In this document: positions 17,441 to 25,884 of the stretch, piece after piece | Numbering within the stretch: position 1 is the stretch's first letter | Layout of the letters: each line of letters begins with the position of its first letter | NCBI GenBank assembly: GCA_963705955.1 | Contig: CAVPLH010000006.1 | Coordinates: 1,550,001-1,614,000, forward strand | From: WHSW01 sp963705955 | GTDB lineage: Bacteria > Actinomycetota > Thermoleophilia > Solirubrobacterales > 70-9 | Direction of reading: 5' to 3' | Length of the DNA stretch: 64,000 nt | Position numbers and translations under genes: made by a program | Notes under the pieces: generated by a model | What the model was told of the DNA's origin: nothing | Database searches by the model: none | Seen by the model: only the letters and a program-made list of their open reading frames with translations

Positions 17441-17675
17441 GGAACGGATCGGCGATGCCGGGGAAGACGAGCTCGAATGCCTCGAGTTCTGTCCGATCTG
17501 TCGCGGAGCCGAGGTGCTGCGCCAGACCGCCACACCCGAGCTCCGAGGCCAATGGCAGACCGTGCAGCGCGAGGCGCTGCTGACGATGCGGACGATGATC
17601 GACCATTACCTCGAACGGCTCGCAGACGCCGACCCGGGGGACGGCCCACGGGTCGAGGAGATCCCGATCGACTAG
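17427..17675 (+). CDS. Small CPxC protein coupled to the ArsA-type ATPase
   Basis: 82 residues. Near residue 22 is FCPICRGAEVLRQ, a single CxxC pair, followed by one long amphipathic helix (QWQTVQREALLTMRTMIDHY). A lone CPxC could form a shared zinc site in a dimer. ATG 17427 lies inside the ArsA gene, which argues for a stoichiometric partner of that ATPase. Similar small genes follow ArsA paralogues in other actinobacteria, but function is unknown. Confidence 0.72.
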   Translation: MSGPEERIGDAGEDELECLEFCPICRGAEVLRQTATPELRGQWQTVQREALLTMRTMIDHYLERLADADPGDGPRVEEIPID

Positions 17676-17712
17676 CGGACCGCCCGATCGCAGGCGCCGA
17701 CTCCGTTCGGGT

Positions 17713-17740
17713 TTGACCGCACCGATGCCGCCCGTATCCT
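17713..17740 (+). promoter_or_regulatory. Promoter giving a leaderless transcript
   Basis: TTGACC (17713-17718), 16-base spacer, TATCCT (17735-17740), then six bases to ATG 17747. The predicted start of transcription coincides with the start codon. Confidence 0.6.
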
Positions 17741-17746
17741 CAGTCC

Positions 17747-20700
17747 ATGACCTGCGCCTCGTGCGGCACCGAGAACCCGGACCGGGCCCGCTTCTGCATG
17801 GATTGCGGCGCGCCGCTGCCGATGCCGTGCCCCGCCTGCGGGACCGAGAATCCCGCCGCCGCGAAGTTCTGCATCGAATGCGGCACCGCGCTCGCCGCCT
17901 CCGCCACCGCCCCGGCTCCGACCGCCGAGGCGCTTCCCGAGGAGCGCCGCAAGGCGACGATCATCTTTGCCGACCTCTCCGGCTACACCGCGGTATCGGA
18001 GCGGCTCGACCCGGAGCGGATCAAATCGCTGGTCGACCGCGCGCTGCGCCGTCTCGGCGAGGAGATCGAGCGCCACGGGGGCAGCATCGACAAGTACATC
18101 GGCGACAACGTGATGGGCGTCTTCGGTGCGCCGATCGCCCACGAGGATGACCCGGAGCGCGCGGTCCGGGCGGGCCTCGCGATGCAGGCGGCGATGGGCG
18201 AGGTCAACGAGCGGATTTCGACCGACGTCGGCGCCAGCTTCGAGCTGCGGGTGGGGATCAACTCCGGCGAGGTCCTGGCCGGACGGGTCGGCGACGGTTA
18301 TACCGTGATCGGCGACCCGGTCAACGTCGCGGCGCGGTTGCAGGCGGCGGCGAGGCCCGGGACGGTGGTGGTCGGCGAGATCACCCACCGGCTGACCGCC
18401 ACCGCGATCGAGTACTCGGAGCTCGTACCCCTCGAGCTCAAGGGCAAGTCCGAGCCGGTGCCCGCCTGGGAGGCGGTGCGCGCCGTGGTCCGCGGCCGCG
18501 CCGGTCGCGGCCCGCGGGTCTCGACTCCGCTCGTCGGGCGCAAGGCCGAGTCCGACCAGCTGCTGTCGCTGTACGAGCGCGTGGTCGGCGACGGCCGGCC
18601 GCACCTGGTGACCGTGATCGGACAGGCGGGGGTCGGCAAGTCGCGGCTGCTGCGCGAGCTCGCGGTCCGGGTCGGAGGGTTCGACCGGCCGCCGGCCGTG
18701 CGGCTCGGTGGCTGTCCGTCCTACGGGTCGGGGCTCTCCTACTGGGCGCTCGGCGAGATCGTCCGCGGCAGCTTCGAGATCGTCGACTCCGACAACGCCG
18801 CGGCGGCCTGGGGCAAGCTGAGCGGAGGCGTCGCCGAACTGCTCGCCGCTTCGGGTAGCGAGGAGGCGCCCGAGCGGGTCGCTGCCGCCCTCGGCCGGCC
18901 ACTGGCGATCGAGCCGCCACCGGGCGTCGGTCCCGAGTCCGCCGAGCTCGAGAACCCGCAGCAGAGCCGCGAGCGCCTGTTCTCGGCGGTGCGGACGCTG
19001 GTCGAGGCGGCATCCGCGCGTGATCCGCTGATCTTCGCGGTCGACGACATCCACTGGGCCGATGAGGGCATGCTCGACCTGATCGAGCACCTCGCCCGCT
19101 GGGCGCGCGGGCCGGTCCTGATCGTTTGCCTGGCGCGCGACGAGCTGCTCGACCGCCGGCCGGGCTGGGGCGGCGGGCGGCTGAACGCGACCACGATCGC
19201 GCTCGAGCCGCTGCGGAGCGAGCAGGCGCGCGAGCTCGTCGGGGCGCTGCTCCCGGCGAGCGGCGGTGAGCTCGCCGACGAGGTCGCGGTGCGCTCCGGC
19301 GGCAACCCCCTGTTCGCCGAGGAGATGGTCAAGCGGATCCTCGAGGAGGGTTCGGGTGCGACGGAGGCGCTGCCGGAGACGGTGCACTCGGTGCTCGCTG
19401 CGCGGCTCGACTCGCTGCCGCGGCCCGAGCGTCGGGTCCTGCAGTCGGCCTCGGTGGTCGGGCAGACCTTCTGGGAGGGTTCGATCGGCGAAGCCGGCGA
19501 ACGCGAGCTCGATCTGGGGCCGACGCTCGAGGCGCTCCAGGAGAAGGACCTGATCGTGCCGATCGCGGGCGGGCGCCTCGCCGGACAGCGCGAATACGCC
19601 TTCAAACACGTCCTGATCCGCGATGTCGCCTACGCGACGCTGCCGAAGGCCGTCAGGGCTCGCAAGCACGCCGAGGTCGGATCGTTCATCAGCGACCGGG
19701 CCGCGGACCGCTCGGAGGGAGTCGTCGGGATGGTCGCCGAGCACTTCAGCCGCGCCGCCTCGCTGGGCGCCGCCGCGGACCTCGAGCCGGGGGAGCTCGA
19801 CCGGTTCGCCGACAGCGCGCTCGAGGCGCTCGAGGCGGCGGGCGACGGCGCGGCCGCCCTGTACTCCAACCAGGAGGCACAGGGCTACTTCGAGAGCGCG
19901 CTGGAGCTCGACCGCGGGCTCACTCCGGACGCGAGGGCGCGGATCGCCGAGAAGCTTGGCGACGTGGCGCTGCGGATCGGCCGCCTCGATCGCGCCGTGC
20001 GCGCCTGGGAGGAGTGCATGGAGCATCATCGCGGCGAGGAGAACCTCGCCCGGGTCGGCGACCTGCACCGCAAGATCGGCGCCGGCCTCTGGCAGAAGGG
20101 CGACCGCGAGGGCTCGATCGAGCACTACCAGCGCGGGATCGACCTGCTCAAGGACGGCCCGCCGTGCATCGAGCTCGTGCGGCTCTATGAGGAGGCGGCC
20201 TCGCTCTACATGCACACGGGCGACAACATGCTCGCGATCTACGCCTCCGAGAAGGCGCTGCGCCTCGCCGAGCGCCTCGGCGAAGCGGCGGCCGCGAGCC
20301 GCGCGCACGGGATCTTCGGCCGCGTCTTCGGGCGCATCGGCGACTCCGAGCGCGCCCGTGAGAACCTCGGGCGGTCGGTGGATCTGGCCCGCGAGAGCGA
20401 CCCCGCCGAGGCGGTCCGGGCCCTGTTCGCGCTCGGCTACCACCACGAGGTCTCCGAGGCTGACTACGACGCGGCGCGCGGTGCTTACGACGAGGCGCTC
20501 GAGCTGGCGCTCGAGACCGGCGACCTGCCCTCGCAGGTCGAGGTCCACGCCGCGCTCGCGCAGATCGCCGCCTATCGCGGCGACTGGCCGGCCGCCGAGG
20601 CCGAGACCGACGCGTCGCTGTCGCTCGCCGAGCGCGAGGGGCTGGTCGGCAAGCTCTGCTTCCCGTACGCGATGCGCGGCCTGATCCTCTGGCACGAGGG

Positions 20701-21157
20701 CGAGCTCGACGAGGCGGCCGAGATACTTCGCCGAGCGGTCGAGATCGCCGAGCAGGTGGGCCGCTCCGAGGTCGCGTTCGAGTCGCTGCAGGCCCTGGCG
20801 ACGGTGCTCCGCGACCGCGGGGACCACGCCGACGCCGACCAGGCCCTCGCCCGGGCGCTCGATCTCTGCGAGCGGGCGGGATTGGTCGCCCAGTCGGTCG
20901 AGGCGACCGCCGCCCGCGCCGTCAACCTCGCTCTCTGGGGCAAGGCCGAGGCCGCGCGCGAGGTCGCCGACGAGGCCGCCGGGCTGGCGGAGCGCCTCCG
21001 CTACCCGATCGGCCGCGCCGCCAGCCTCGAGGCCCGCGGCGCGACCGCCGCCGATCCGGCGGAAGGCGAGCGCCTGCTCTCGGAGGCCCGGCAGGCGTGG
21101 GAGGCGCTCGGCCGACCGGTCGATGCGGAGCGCTGTGAGGCGCTCGCCGCGCGGTAG
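17747..21157 (+). CDS. Zinc-ribbon / adenylate cyclase / AAA ATPase / TPR signalling protein
   Basis: 1136 residues. Two N-terminal zinc ribbons (CASCGTENPDRARFCMDCG and CPACGTENPAAAKFCIECG), a class III cyclase domain at about 65-245, an AAA/STAND ATPase with P-loop GQAGVGKSRLL near 291 and Walker B LIFAVDDIHWAD, then helical TPR repeats from about 690 to the end. In the cyclase the metal aspartates (FADLSGYT and KYIGDNVMG) and the transition-state motif GDPVNVAARLQ are present, so activity is plausible; ATP versus GTP cannot be decided. The order suggests a sensor in which the TPR/ATPase module controls cyclic nucleotide synthesis. It has its own leaderless promoter. Confidence 0.93.
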   Translation: MTCASCGTENPDRARFCMDCGAPLPMPCPACGTENPAAAKFCIECGTALAASATAPAPTAEALPEERRKATIIFADLSGYTAVSERLDPERIKSLVDRALRRLGEEIERHGGSIDKYIGDNVMGVFGAPIAHEDDPERAVRAGLAMQAAMGEVNERISTDVGASFELRVGINSGEVLAGRVGDGYTVIGDPVNVAARLQAAARPGTVVVGEITHRLTATAIEYSELVPLELKGKSEPVPAWEAVRAVVRGRAGRGPRVSTPLVGRKAESDQLLSLYERVVGDGRPHLVTVIGQAGVGKSRLLRELAVRVGGFDRPPAVRLGGCPSYGSGLSYWALGEIVRGSFEIVDSDNAAAAWGKLSGGVAELLAASGSEEAPERVAAALGRPLAIEPPPGVGPESAELENPQQSRERLFSAVRTLVEAASARDPLIFAVDDIHWADEGMLDLIEHLARWARGPVLIVCLARDELLDRRPGWGGGRLNATTIALEPLRSEQARELVGALLPASGGELADEVAVRSGGNPLFAEEMVKRILEEGSGATEALPETVHSVLAARLDSLPRPERRVLQSASVVGQTFWEGSIGEAGERELDLGPTLEALQEKDLIVPIAGGRLAGQREYAFKHVLIRDVAYATLPKAVRARKHAEVGSFISDRAADRSEGVVGMVAEHFSRAASLGAAADLEPGELDRFADSALEALEAAGDGAAALYSNQEAQGYFESALELDRGLTPDARARIAEKLGDVALRIGRLDRAVRAWEECMEHHRGEENLARVGDLHRKIGAGLWQKGDREGSIEHYQRGIDLLKDGPPCIELVRLYEEAASLYMHTGDNMLAIYASEKALRLAERLGEAAAASRAHGIFGRVFGRIGDSERARENLGRSVDLARESDPAEAVRALFALGYHHEVSEADYDAARGAYDEALELALETGDLPSQVEVHAALAQIAAYRGDWPAAEAETDASLSLAEREGLVGKLCFPYAMRGLILWHEGELDEAAEILRRAVEIAEQVGRSEVAFESLQALATVLRDRGDHADADQALARALDLCERAGLVAQSVEATAARAVNLALWGKAEAAREVADEAAGLAERLRYPIGRAASLEARGATAADPAEGERLLSEARQAWEALGRPVDAERCEALAAR

Positions 21158-21159
21158 TC

Positions 21160-21672
21160 CTAGGCCAGCCCTTCGGCCTCGTACTCCCGCAGGAAGCCCT
21201 CGAACAGCCTCTTGTGGCCCTGCTCGTCGCGGAGGATCGCGATCACCATGTCCTGGGTCACCGGGTCGATTCCGTCGGTCTCCTCGATGATCCGGCTGTA
21301 GTGCTCGATCGCGCCGGACTCGGCCTCGATCACGCCCTTGATCACGTGGACGACGTCGACCTGCTCGTCGGGCGGCTGCAGGAAGGACTGCTCGGCCGAG
21401 AACTCCTGCGATCCGGGGACGACCCCGTAGAGCTCCTTGATCCGGTCCGCGAACTGCTGCGCGTGGCCGAGCTCCTCCTGGATGTCCTGCTGCAGGGACT
21501 CCCGGATCTCCTGGGCGCGGACGCCGTCGGGGTTGACCGAATTGGCGATGTAGCTCATCACCGTCTCGATCTCCATCCAGTACGCCTTCGTCAACAGCCC
21601 GATCACCTGCTGACGTTGGTCGGCGTTCTCCGCCGCCATGATGTCGCCGCTAGAGGTCGCTGCATCGCTCAT
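21160..21672 (-). CDS. Ferritin-like diiron protein
   Basis: 170 residues from ATG 21672 with a GAAAGGAG ribosome site. Four-helix bundle with carboxylate/histidine motifs on the core helices: MEIETVMSYIAN, QEELGHAQQFADRI, IEAESGAIEHYSRIIEE and RDEQGHKRLFEGFL. This gives the pairs E...ExxH expected for a diiron ferroxidase centre. It probably oxidises and stores iron or protects against peroxide. It is convergent with the cyclase gene and lies 25 bases downstream of the PucR regulator. Confidence 0.85.
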   Translation of the reverse strand: MSDAATSSGDIMAAENADQRQQVIGLLTKAYWMEIETVMSYIANSVNPDGVRAQEIRESLQQDIQEELGHAQQFADRIKELYGVVPGSQEFSAEQSFLQPPDEQVDVVHVIKGVIEAESGAIEHYSRIIEETDGIDPVTQDMVIAILRDEQGHKRLFEGFLREYEAEGLA

Positions 21673-21697
21673 CTCTGCTCCTTTCGACGAGGTTCGC

Positions 21698-22882
21698 TCA
21701 GCTGGTGCCCGGCCCCTCGGCGAACGAAACAGCGCCGCGCAGGGCGAGCGCGAGCTCGAACCGGGCCTCGGGGTCCTCGAGTGCCGGCCCGAACAGCTCG
21801 CGCAGGCGACGGAGGCGGTAGCGGACCGTCTGCGGATGCACGTTGAGGACCGCGGCAACCCGGCCGACCTCCCCCTGGTGATCGATCCAGGCGCGCAGCG
21901 TGTCGCCGAGCCGGCGCCGGGATGCCGGCGTCTCGGCGCCGAGCGGCTCGAGCCGCGCCCTGGTCAGCTCGGCAAGCGCATCCTCGTCACCGTGGGCGAC
22001 GAGGATGCCGAGGTGCTCGTCGGCCAGGACCAGGCCGCTCGAGGCGAGCGCCCCTCGGGCCACGAGCCGGTCGGCGGCGCGGACCCTGGCGACGCTGGTC
22101 GCGGCCTCGAACAGCGCAACGGTCGGTCCGAGCACCGCCACGGACGCTCCGGCCGCGCGCTCGAGCCGCGACCGCAACCCGGGCGCGCCGGGGTCGGCGA
22201 GCAGTGCGAGGCCCCCGCCCTCGGAGTCCTCGACCGGCAACGCGTCGGCAGGGAGGCGAGTGGTGAGCCGCCGGCCCGTCCAGGCCAGCGCCGCGACCGT
22301 CTCGGGCAGCGGCCAGCGGGCCGCGGCAGCCGCGGCGCGAATCGCGTCCGGATCGGGATCGGCGACGAGCAGCAGCGCGGCCACCCGTCGACGCAGCCGC
22401 TGTCGCTGGCCCGCCTCGGCCGACTGCTCCTGCGCGTAGCCCTCCGCCGAGAGCGCGGAGAGCTCGTCGATGTAGGCGAACACGGCCTCGGCGAGCAGCG
22501 CGAGGGTCTCCCGGTCGACCCGCGCGCCGATCGCAAGCCTCGAGACGCGGCGCCAGGAGACCCGGGCGCCGAGCCGGTAGGCGGCCAGCAGCGCGTCGAG
22601 CGATCGTCGCTCGCGGTGCTCGCCGCGCCCCAGCGCCCGGTAGATCTCGTCCCGGTCGCTGCGGTCCGTCTCCGGCTCGCTGATCAGGTCGACGAACTGG
22701 TCGAGCGCCTGCTCGACGCCGCCCCGGATCCCGGCCCCGAAGCGCCCGCGCAGCGGTCGACGGTAGTCCGGCACCCGCTCGCGGATCTCGGCGATCACCT
22801 CGTCGCTGAGCGCCGCGACGTGGGGGCGGATCAGCTCGCCGAGTCGCGGCGGCAGGGCCCTCCAGGGCTCGTCGAGCTTCAA
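21698..22882 (-). CDS. PucR-family transcriptional regulator (TTG start)
   Basis: 394 residues. The C-terminus has the PucR helix-turn-helix: TLRAWIDHQGEVGRVAAVLN then VHPQTVRYRLRRLRELFG. The central part resembles the GGDEF-like CdaR region. The N-terminal 170 residues are an all-helical sensor (EIRERVPDYRRPLRGRFGAG). A stop codon lies only nine codons upstream, and the only usual start between is TTG 22882. It is divergent from the desaturase with 86 bases between, so it is a likely regulator of that gene. Confidence 0.87.
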   Translation of the reverse strand: MKLDEPWRALPPRLGELIRPHVAALSDEVIAEIRERVPDYRRPLRGRFGAGIRGGVEQALDQFVDLISEPETDRSDRDEIYRALGRGEHRERRSLDALLAAYRLGARVSWRRVSRLAIGARVDRETLALLAEAVFAYIDELSALSAEGYAQEQSAEAGQRQRLRRRVAALLLVADPDPDAIRAAAAAARWPLPETVAALAWTGRRLTTRLPADALPVEDSEGGGLALLADPGAPGLRSRLERAAGASVAVLGPTVALFEAATSVARVRAADRLVARGALASSGLVLADEHLGILVAHGDEDALAELTRARLEPLGAETPASRRRLGDTLRAWIDHQGEVGRVAAVLNVHPQTVRYRLRRLRELFGPALEDPEARFELALALRGAVSFAEGPGTS

Positions 22883-22968
22883 ATCTTGTGGGTTGATGCC
22901 AAAAATCTATCGTATGGCGTTTCTGGAGCGCAAGAAATCCCAGATCTTTCGGCGTACGGTGACAACTG

Positions 22969-23877
22969 ATGCCACCGATTCAGCGCTACACGAACCTCGC
23001 CGCCGTCGTCCTCCCGTTTCTCGCCTTCGTGGCCGCCCTCACCCTGCTCTGGAACCGGGCCGTCGGCTGGACCGACCTCGGGGTGATGGCAGCGATGTAC
23101 CTGGTCACCGCGCTCGGGATCACGATCGGCTATCACCGTCTGCTCACCCATCGGGCCTTCCAGACCTTCAAGCCGGTCGAGTACACGCTCGCGGCGGCGG
23201 GGTCGATGGCGGTTCAGGGCCCGGTCATCGACTGGGTCGCCGACCACCGCAAGCACCATGCGCACACCGACGAGGAGGGCGACCCGCACTCACCGCACGT
23301 CGGTCAGGGCAGCGGGCTCGCCGGGCTCTGGCACGCGCACGTCGGCTGGCTGTTCGACTCCAACGGGCAGGCCGACCGCCGTCGCTACGCGCCGGATCTG
23401 GTCGAGGACCCCGGGATGCGGCGGATCAGCCGCAACTTCCCCTGGCTCGTCGGCCTCTCGCTGCTGATCCCCTTCGCCGCCGGGGGGTTGTTGACGGCGA
23501 GCGTCGTCGGCGCCCTCACGGCGATGCTCTGGGGCGGCTTCGTGCGGATCTTCTTCGTCCACCACATCACCTGGTCGATCAACTCGATCTGCCATTTCCA
23601 CGGCGCCCGCAGGTTCGCGACCGATGACGAGTCGCGCAACGTCTGGTGGCTCTCGCTCGCCTCGCTCGGCGAGGCATGGCACCACAACCACCACGCGTTT
23701 CCGCGCTCCGCCTCACACGGCCTCCGCTGGTGGGAGCTCGACCCCTCAGGGGCCCTGATCCGCGGGATGCGCAGGCTCGGGCTCGCCTGGAACGTGGTCC
23801 TGATCACTCCCGAGCGCCAGCAGCAGCGGCTGGCGACGGCGGCGCCCGGAGACCGCGGCAGGGCCGAGGCCACGTAG
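22969..23877 (+). CDS. Acyl-CoA (delta-9 type) fatty acid desaturase
   Basis: 302 residues, four membrane helices. All three histidine boxes of membrane desaturases are present: GYHRLLTHR, DHRKHHAHTD and EAWHHNHHAFP, so the di-iron site is complete. It makes unsaturated acyl chains and thereby adjusts membrane fluidity. ATG 22969 follows a TACGGT -10-like box by eight bases. The upstream intergenic stretch is noticeably AT-richer than its surroundings. Confidence 0.92.
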   Translation: MPPIQRYTNLAAVVLPFLAFVAALTLLWNRAVGWTDLGVMAAMYLVTALGITIGYHRLLTHRAFQTFKPVEYTLAAAGSMAVQGPVIDWVADHRKHHAHTDEEGDPHSPHVGQGSGLAGLWHAHVGWLFDSNGQADRRRYAPDLVEDPGMRRISRNFPWLVGLSLLIPFAAGGLLTASVVGALTAMLWGGFVRIFFVHHITWSINSICHFHGARRFATDDESRNVWWLSLASLGEAWHHNHHAFPRSASHGLRWWELDPSGALIRGMRRLGLAWNVVLITPERQQQRLATAAPGDRGRAEAT

Positions 23878-23883
23878 GCGAAA

Positions 23884-23889
23884 TACAAT
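23884..23889 (+). promoter_or_regulatory. Candidate -10 box for a leaderless EVE-gene transcript
   Basis: TACAAT ends seven bases before ATG 23897 and six bases after the desaturase stop. Confidence 0.45.
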
Positions 23890-23896
23890 CGCCGCG

Positions 23897-24364
23897 ATGG
23901 CGGCCTGGATCCTCACCGGCTCGGTGGAGAACTTTCGCGTCAACGTCGAGCGCGGCTTCGACGTGATCGGCTTCAAGGAGCGGCGACGAAACCAGGCGGG
24001 CGAGTTCGAGGCCGGCGACGAGATCGTCTTCTACATCACCGGCGAGCAGGCGTTCGGCGGCATCGCAAGGGTCCGCTCGGAGATGTTCGAGGACCGGACC
24101 CCGATCTGGCCCCAGGGCCGCAAGAAGCATCCCGAGGACTACCCGTGGCGGGTCGAGGCGGAGCCCCTCGCGATCCTCGACGAGGAGGATTTCGTCGCCG
24201 CGGACTCGTTGCGCGACGAGCTCGAGCACGTGCGCCGGTGGCCCGCCGAGCACTGGCATCTCGCCTTCCAGGGCCAGCTGCGGACCGTCTCCGCCGCGGA
24301 CGCGAAGCTGCTGCGGCGGCGGATCGAGGCCGCGGCCCGCGCGGGCGCTGCCTCGATCCGGTGA
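23897..24364 (+). CDS. EVE-domain protein
   Basis: 155 residues, one EVE (PUA-like) domain: WILTGSVENFRVNVERGFDV, VIGFKERRRNQAGEF, GDEIVFYITGEQAFGGIARV and WPQGRKKHPEDYPWRVE. EVE domains read modified bases in DNA or RNA and occur in both restriction and RNA-related contexts. No nuclease is fused or adjacent here. GTGA overlap with the next gene implies coupled translation. Confidence 0.88.
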   Translation: MAAWILTGSVENFRVNVERGFDVIGFKERRRNQAGEFEAGDEIVFYITGEQAFGGIARVRSEMFEDRTPIWPQGRKKHPEDYPWRVEAEPLAILDEEDFVAADSLRDELEHVRRWPAEHWHLAFQGQLRTVSAADAKLLRRRIEAAARAGAASIR

Positions 24365-24741
24365 TCCACGACCGCCACTTCACCCTGGCCGAGGCGAACG
24401 CGCTGCTGCCGCGGCTGGATCCGGCGTTGCGGGAGCTGCGCGAGGCTCGTGATCGACTCACCGACGAGGAGGCCCACGCCGCGCTCGCCGGCGCTGCTCC
24501 CGCCAACGGCGGCGGCGAGCCGGGCCGCGACGTCGGCGAGGCGTTCCTGGATGTGCGAAGGCTGTTGAGCGAGATCCAGGAGCTCGGGATCGTGGTGCGC
24601 GACGTCGATCGCGGTCTGATCGACTTCCCCGCGATTCATGAGGGCCGCGAGGTCTATCTGTGCTGGCAGCTCGACGAGCAGACGGTCGGCTTCTGGCACG
24701 ACCTCGAGTCGGGCTACGGTGGCCGCCGACCGATCGAGTGA
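24361..24741 (+). CDS. DUF2203 family protein
   Basis: 126 residues from GTG 24361, overlapping the EVE stop as GTGA. It shows the family pattern: HFTLAEANALLPRLDPALRE at the start, a helical middle, and FLDVRRLLSEIQELGIVVRD then LIDFPAIHEGREVYLCWQLD and GFWHDLESGYGGR at the end. DUF2203 proteins are widespread in actinobacteria and have no assigned function. The tight link to an EVE protein hints at nucleic-acid metabolism. Confidence 0.85.
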   Translation: MIHDRHFTLAEANALLPRLDPALRELREARDRLTDEEAHAALAGAAPANGGGEPGRDVGEAFLDVRRLLSEIQELGIVVRDVDRGLIDFPAIHEGREVYLCWQLDEQTVGFWHDLESGYGGRRPIE

Positions 24742-24757
24742 CGGCCGTCGCCGCGCG

Positions 24758-25165
24758 ATGACGCCCGGCGAGCGCCTGATCGTCGCGGGGGCGATCGTGG
24801 TGGCCGTCGGTCTGCTGTTGCCGTGGTACGGGATCCCGTTCAGCCGCGGCCTCTCGGTCACCGCGATCGACCGGTTCGGCTTCGCCCACGTCGCGCTGCT
24901 GCTCACCGTGGCCGCGGCTGTCTTCGTCGCCGCGCGGGTCGCCGCCGGGCGGCCGGCGCCGAGCCCGTTCCGGCCCTGGGCGCTGGTCGCGGCGGCCGGG
25001 GTGTGGGCCGCGCTGCTGGTCGGCTTCCTGATGGTCGCGCGCCCCGAGGAGCTCGCGGGGTCGACCGACGTCGGGCTGCGCCTCGGGCCGTTCGTCTCGC
25101 TCGGCGGATGCCTGACGATCGTCGCCGGTGGACTGCGGATGCGCGAGGAGGCGGCGCGAACCTGA
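24758..25165 (+). CDS. Four-helix membrane protein, unknown function
   Basis: 135 residues from ATG 24758, with four hydrophobic segments (LIVAGAIVVAVGLLLPWYGI, VALLLTVAAAVFVAARVAAG, WALVAAAGVWAALLVGFLMV, FVSLGGCLTIVAGGLRM). LLPWYG and a polar loop after helix 1 recall the small actinobacterial DUF-type membrane proteins with an LPW motif. It follows DUF2203 by 16 bases and is likely the last gene of that operon. Confidence 0.7.
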   Translation: MTPGERLIVAGAIVVAVGLLLPWYGIPFSRGLSVTAIDRFGFAHVALLLTVAAAVFVAARVAAGRPAPSPFRPWALVAAAGVWAALLVGFLMVARPEELAGSTDVGLRLGPFVSLGGCLTIVAGGLRMREEAART

Positions 25166-25470
25166 TGTTTACGGGCTCGGCGCGCGGGAACGGCAGTCGC
25201 GCCGGGCGGCGCGCGCCCGACCAACCCCCCAGTCGTGCGTGACGCCGTCCCGGCAGCTCTTGATCGCGGCGATACCCGGACGGGCTCGAACCGGGCCCGG
25301 CCCTAAACGGGGCCGGGACGGTAAAAACCGTCCCGGCCCTGGCATCGGAGGTGCCCCGCAGTGGACTTTCGCCCGAGGGGCGCAATCGGGCTTGGCCGCG
25401 AAGGGTTGCCCTCCGCGGCGCCCGGTTGTGTCTCAGTCATCTCATCGGCCCGCAAGCCCCGGGCTGGAAG
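25166..25470. other. Intergenic region without a recognisable gene
   Basis: 305 bases between convergent genes. It contains the strong hairpin at 25310-25339. I searched both strands for a tRNA because of a GGTTCGAGCCC-like stretch on the minus strand, but the stem pairings do not form. No open frame with codon character is present. Confidence 0.6.
25310..25339. terminator. Bidirectional hairpin terminator
   Basis: A 13-bp perfect stem, GGGCCGGGACGGT / ACCGTCCCGGCCC, with an AAAA loop, lying between convergent genes. The left arm can alternatively pair with CCCGGCCC at 25296-25303. Confidence 0.65.
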
Positions 25471-25884
25471 TCAGTCGGGGTAAGTCTGGACGCTTGTTCG
25501 ACCGAGGCCTCTGAGCAGATCGCGATCGCGTTCGTAGTCGAGCAGCGGGATCGCGGCCGACGGCACCAGCCATCGCAGCTCGTCGACCTCGTCGTTGGGC
25601 TCGAACTCCCCGGAAAGCGGGCGCATCTGCCACCACCGAACCACCTTCTCGCGGCCCTTTCGATCCAGGTAGCGCGTCGGGGCGAGCTCGCGGCCGAGCT
25701 CGCACCGAAACCCCGTCTCCTCCTCGACCTCGCGCAATGCCGCTTCGGCCCAGTCCTCCCCGGGGTCGAGCTTCCCCTTCGGCAACGACCAATCGTCATA
25801 GCGGGGCCGGTGCACGACGGCGACCTCGACGCCACTCGAGCCGCGATCGCGGCAGATCACCCCGCCGGCGGCCCGGACCGTCAA
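25471..25884 (-). CDS. Nudix hydrolase (TTG start)
   Basis: 137 residues. The Nudix box is complete (GKLDPGEDWAEAALREVEEE then TGF, fitting G-x5-E-x7-RE-U-x-EE-x-G-U). The substrate-side strands VAVVHRPRYDDWSLPKGK match the diadenosine polyphosphate/MutT-like group. TTG 25884 overlaps the stop of the threonine deaminase gene as TTGA, and no better start exists. It hydrolyses a nucleoside diphosphate linked to another moiety; the substrate is unknown. Confidence 0.88.
   Translation of the reverse strand: MTVRAAGGVICRDRGSSGVEVAVVHRPRYDDWSLPKGKLDPGEDWAEAALREVEEETGFRCELGRELAPTRYLDRKGREKVVRWWQMRPLSGEFEPNDEVDELRWLVPSAAIPLLDYERDRDLLRGLGRTSVQTYPD

Noticed and set aside
17672..20827. Over 1000-codon open frame on the minus strand
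   Set aside because: Antisense to the cyclase/AAA/TPR protein and without motifs; typical of antisense frames in GC-rich coding sequence.
23897..24741. EVE plus DUF2203 as a modification-dependent restriction system
   Set aside because: No nuclease or NTPase domain accompanies them; the third gene is a membrane protein.
25250..25345. Possible tRNA on the minus strand (GGTTCGAGCCC)
   Set aside because: The T-arm stem does not pair and no acceptor or anticodon arm fits; the segment is explained by a terminator-like hairpin.
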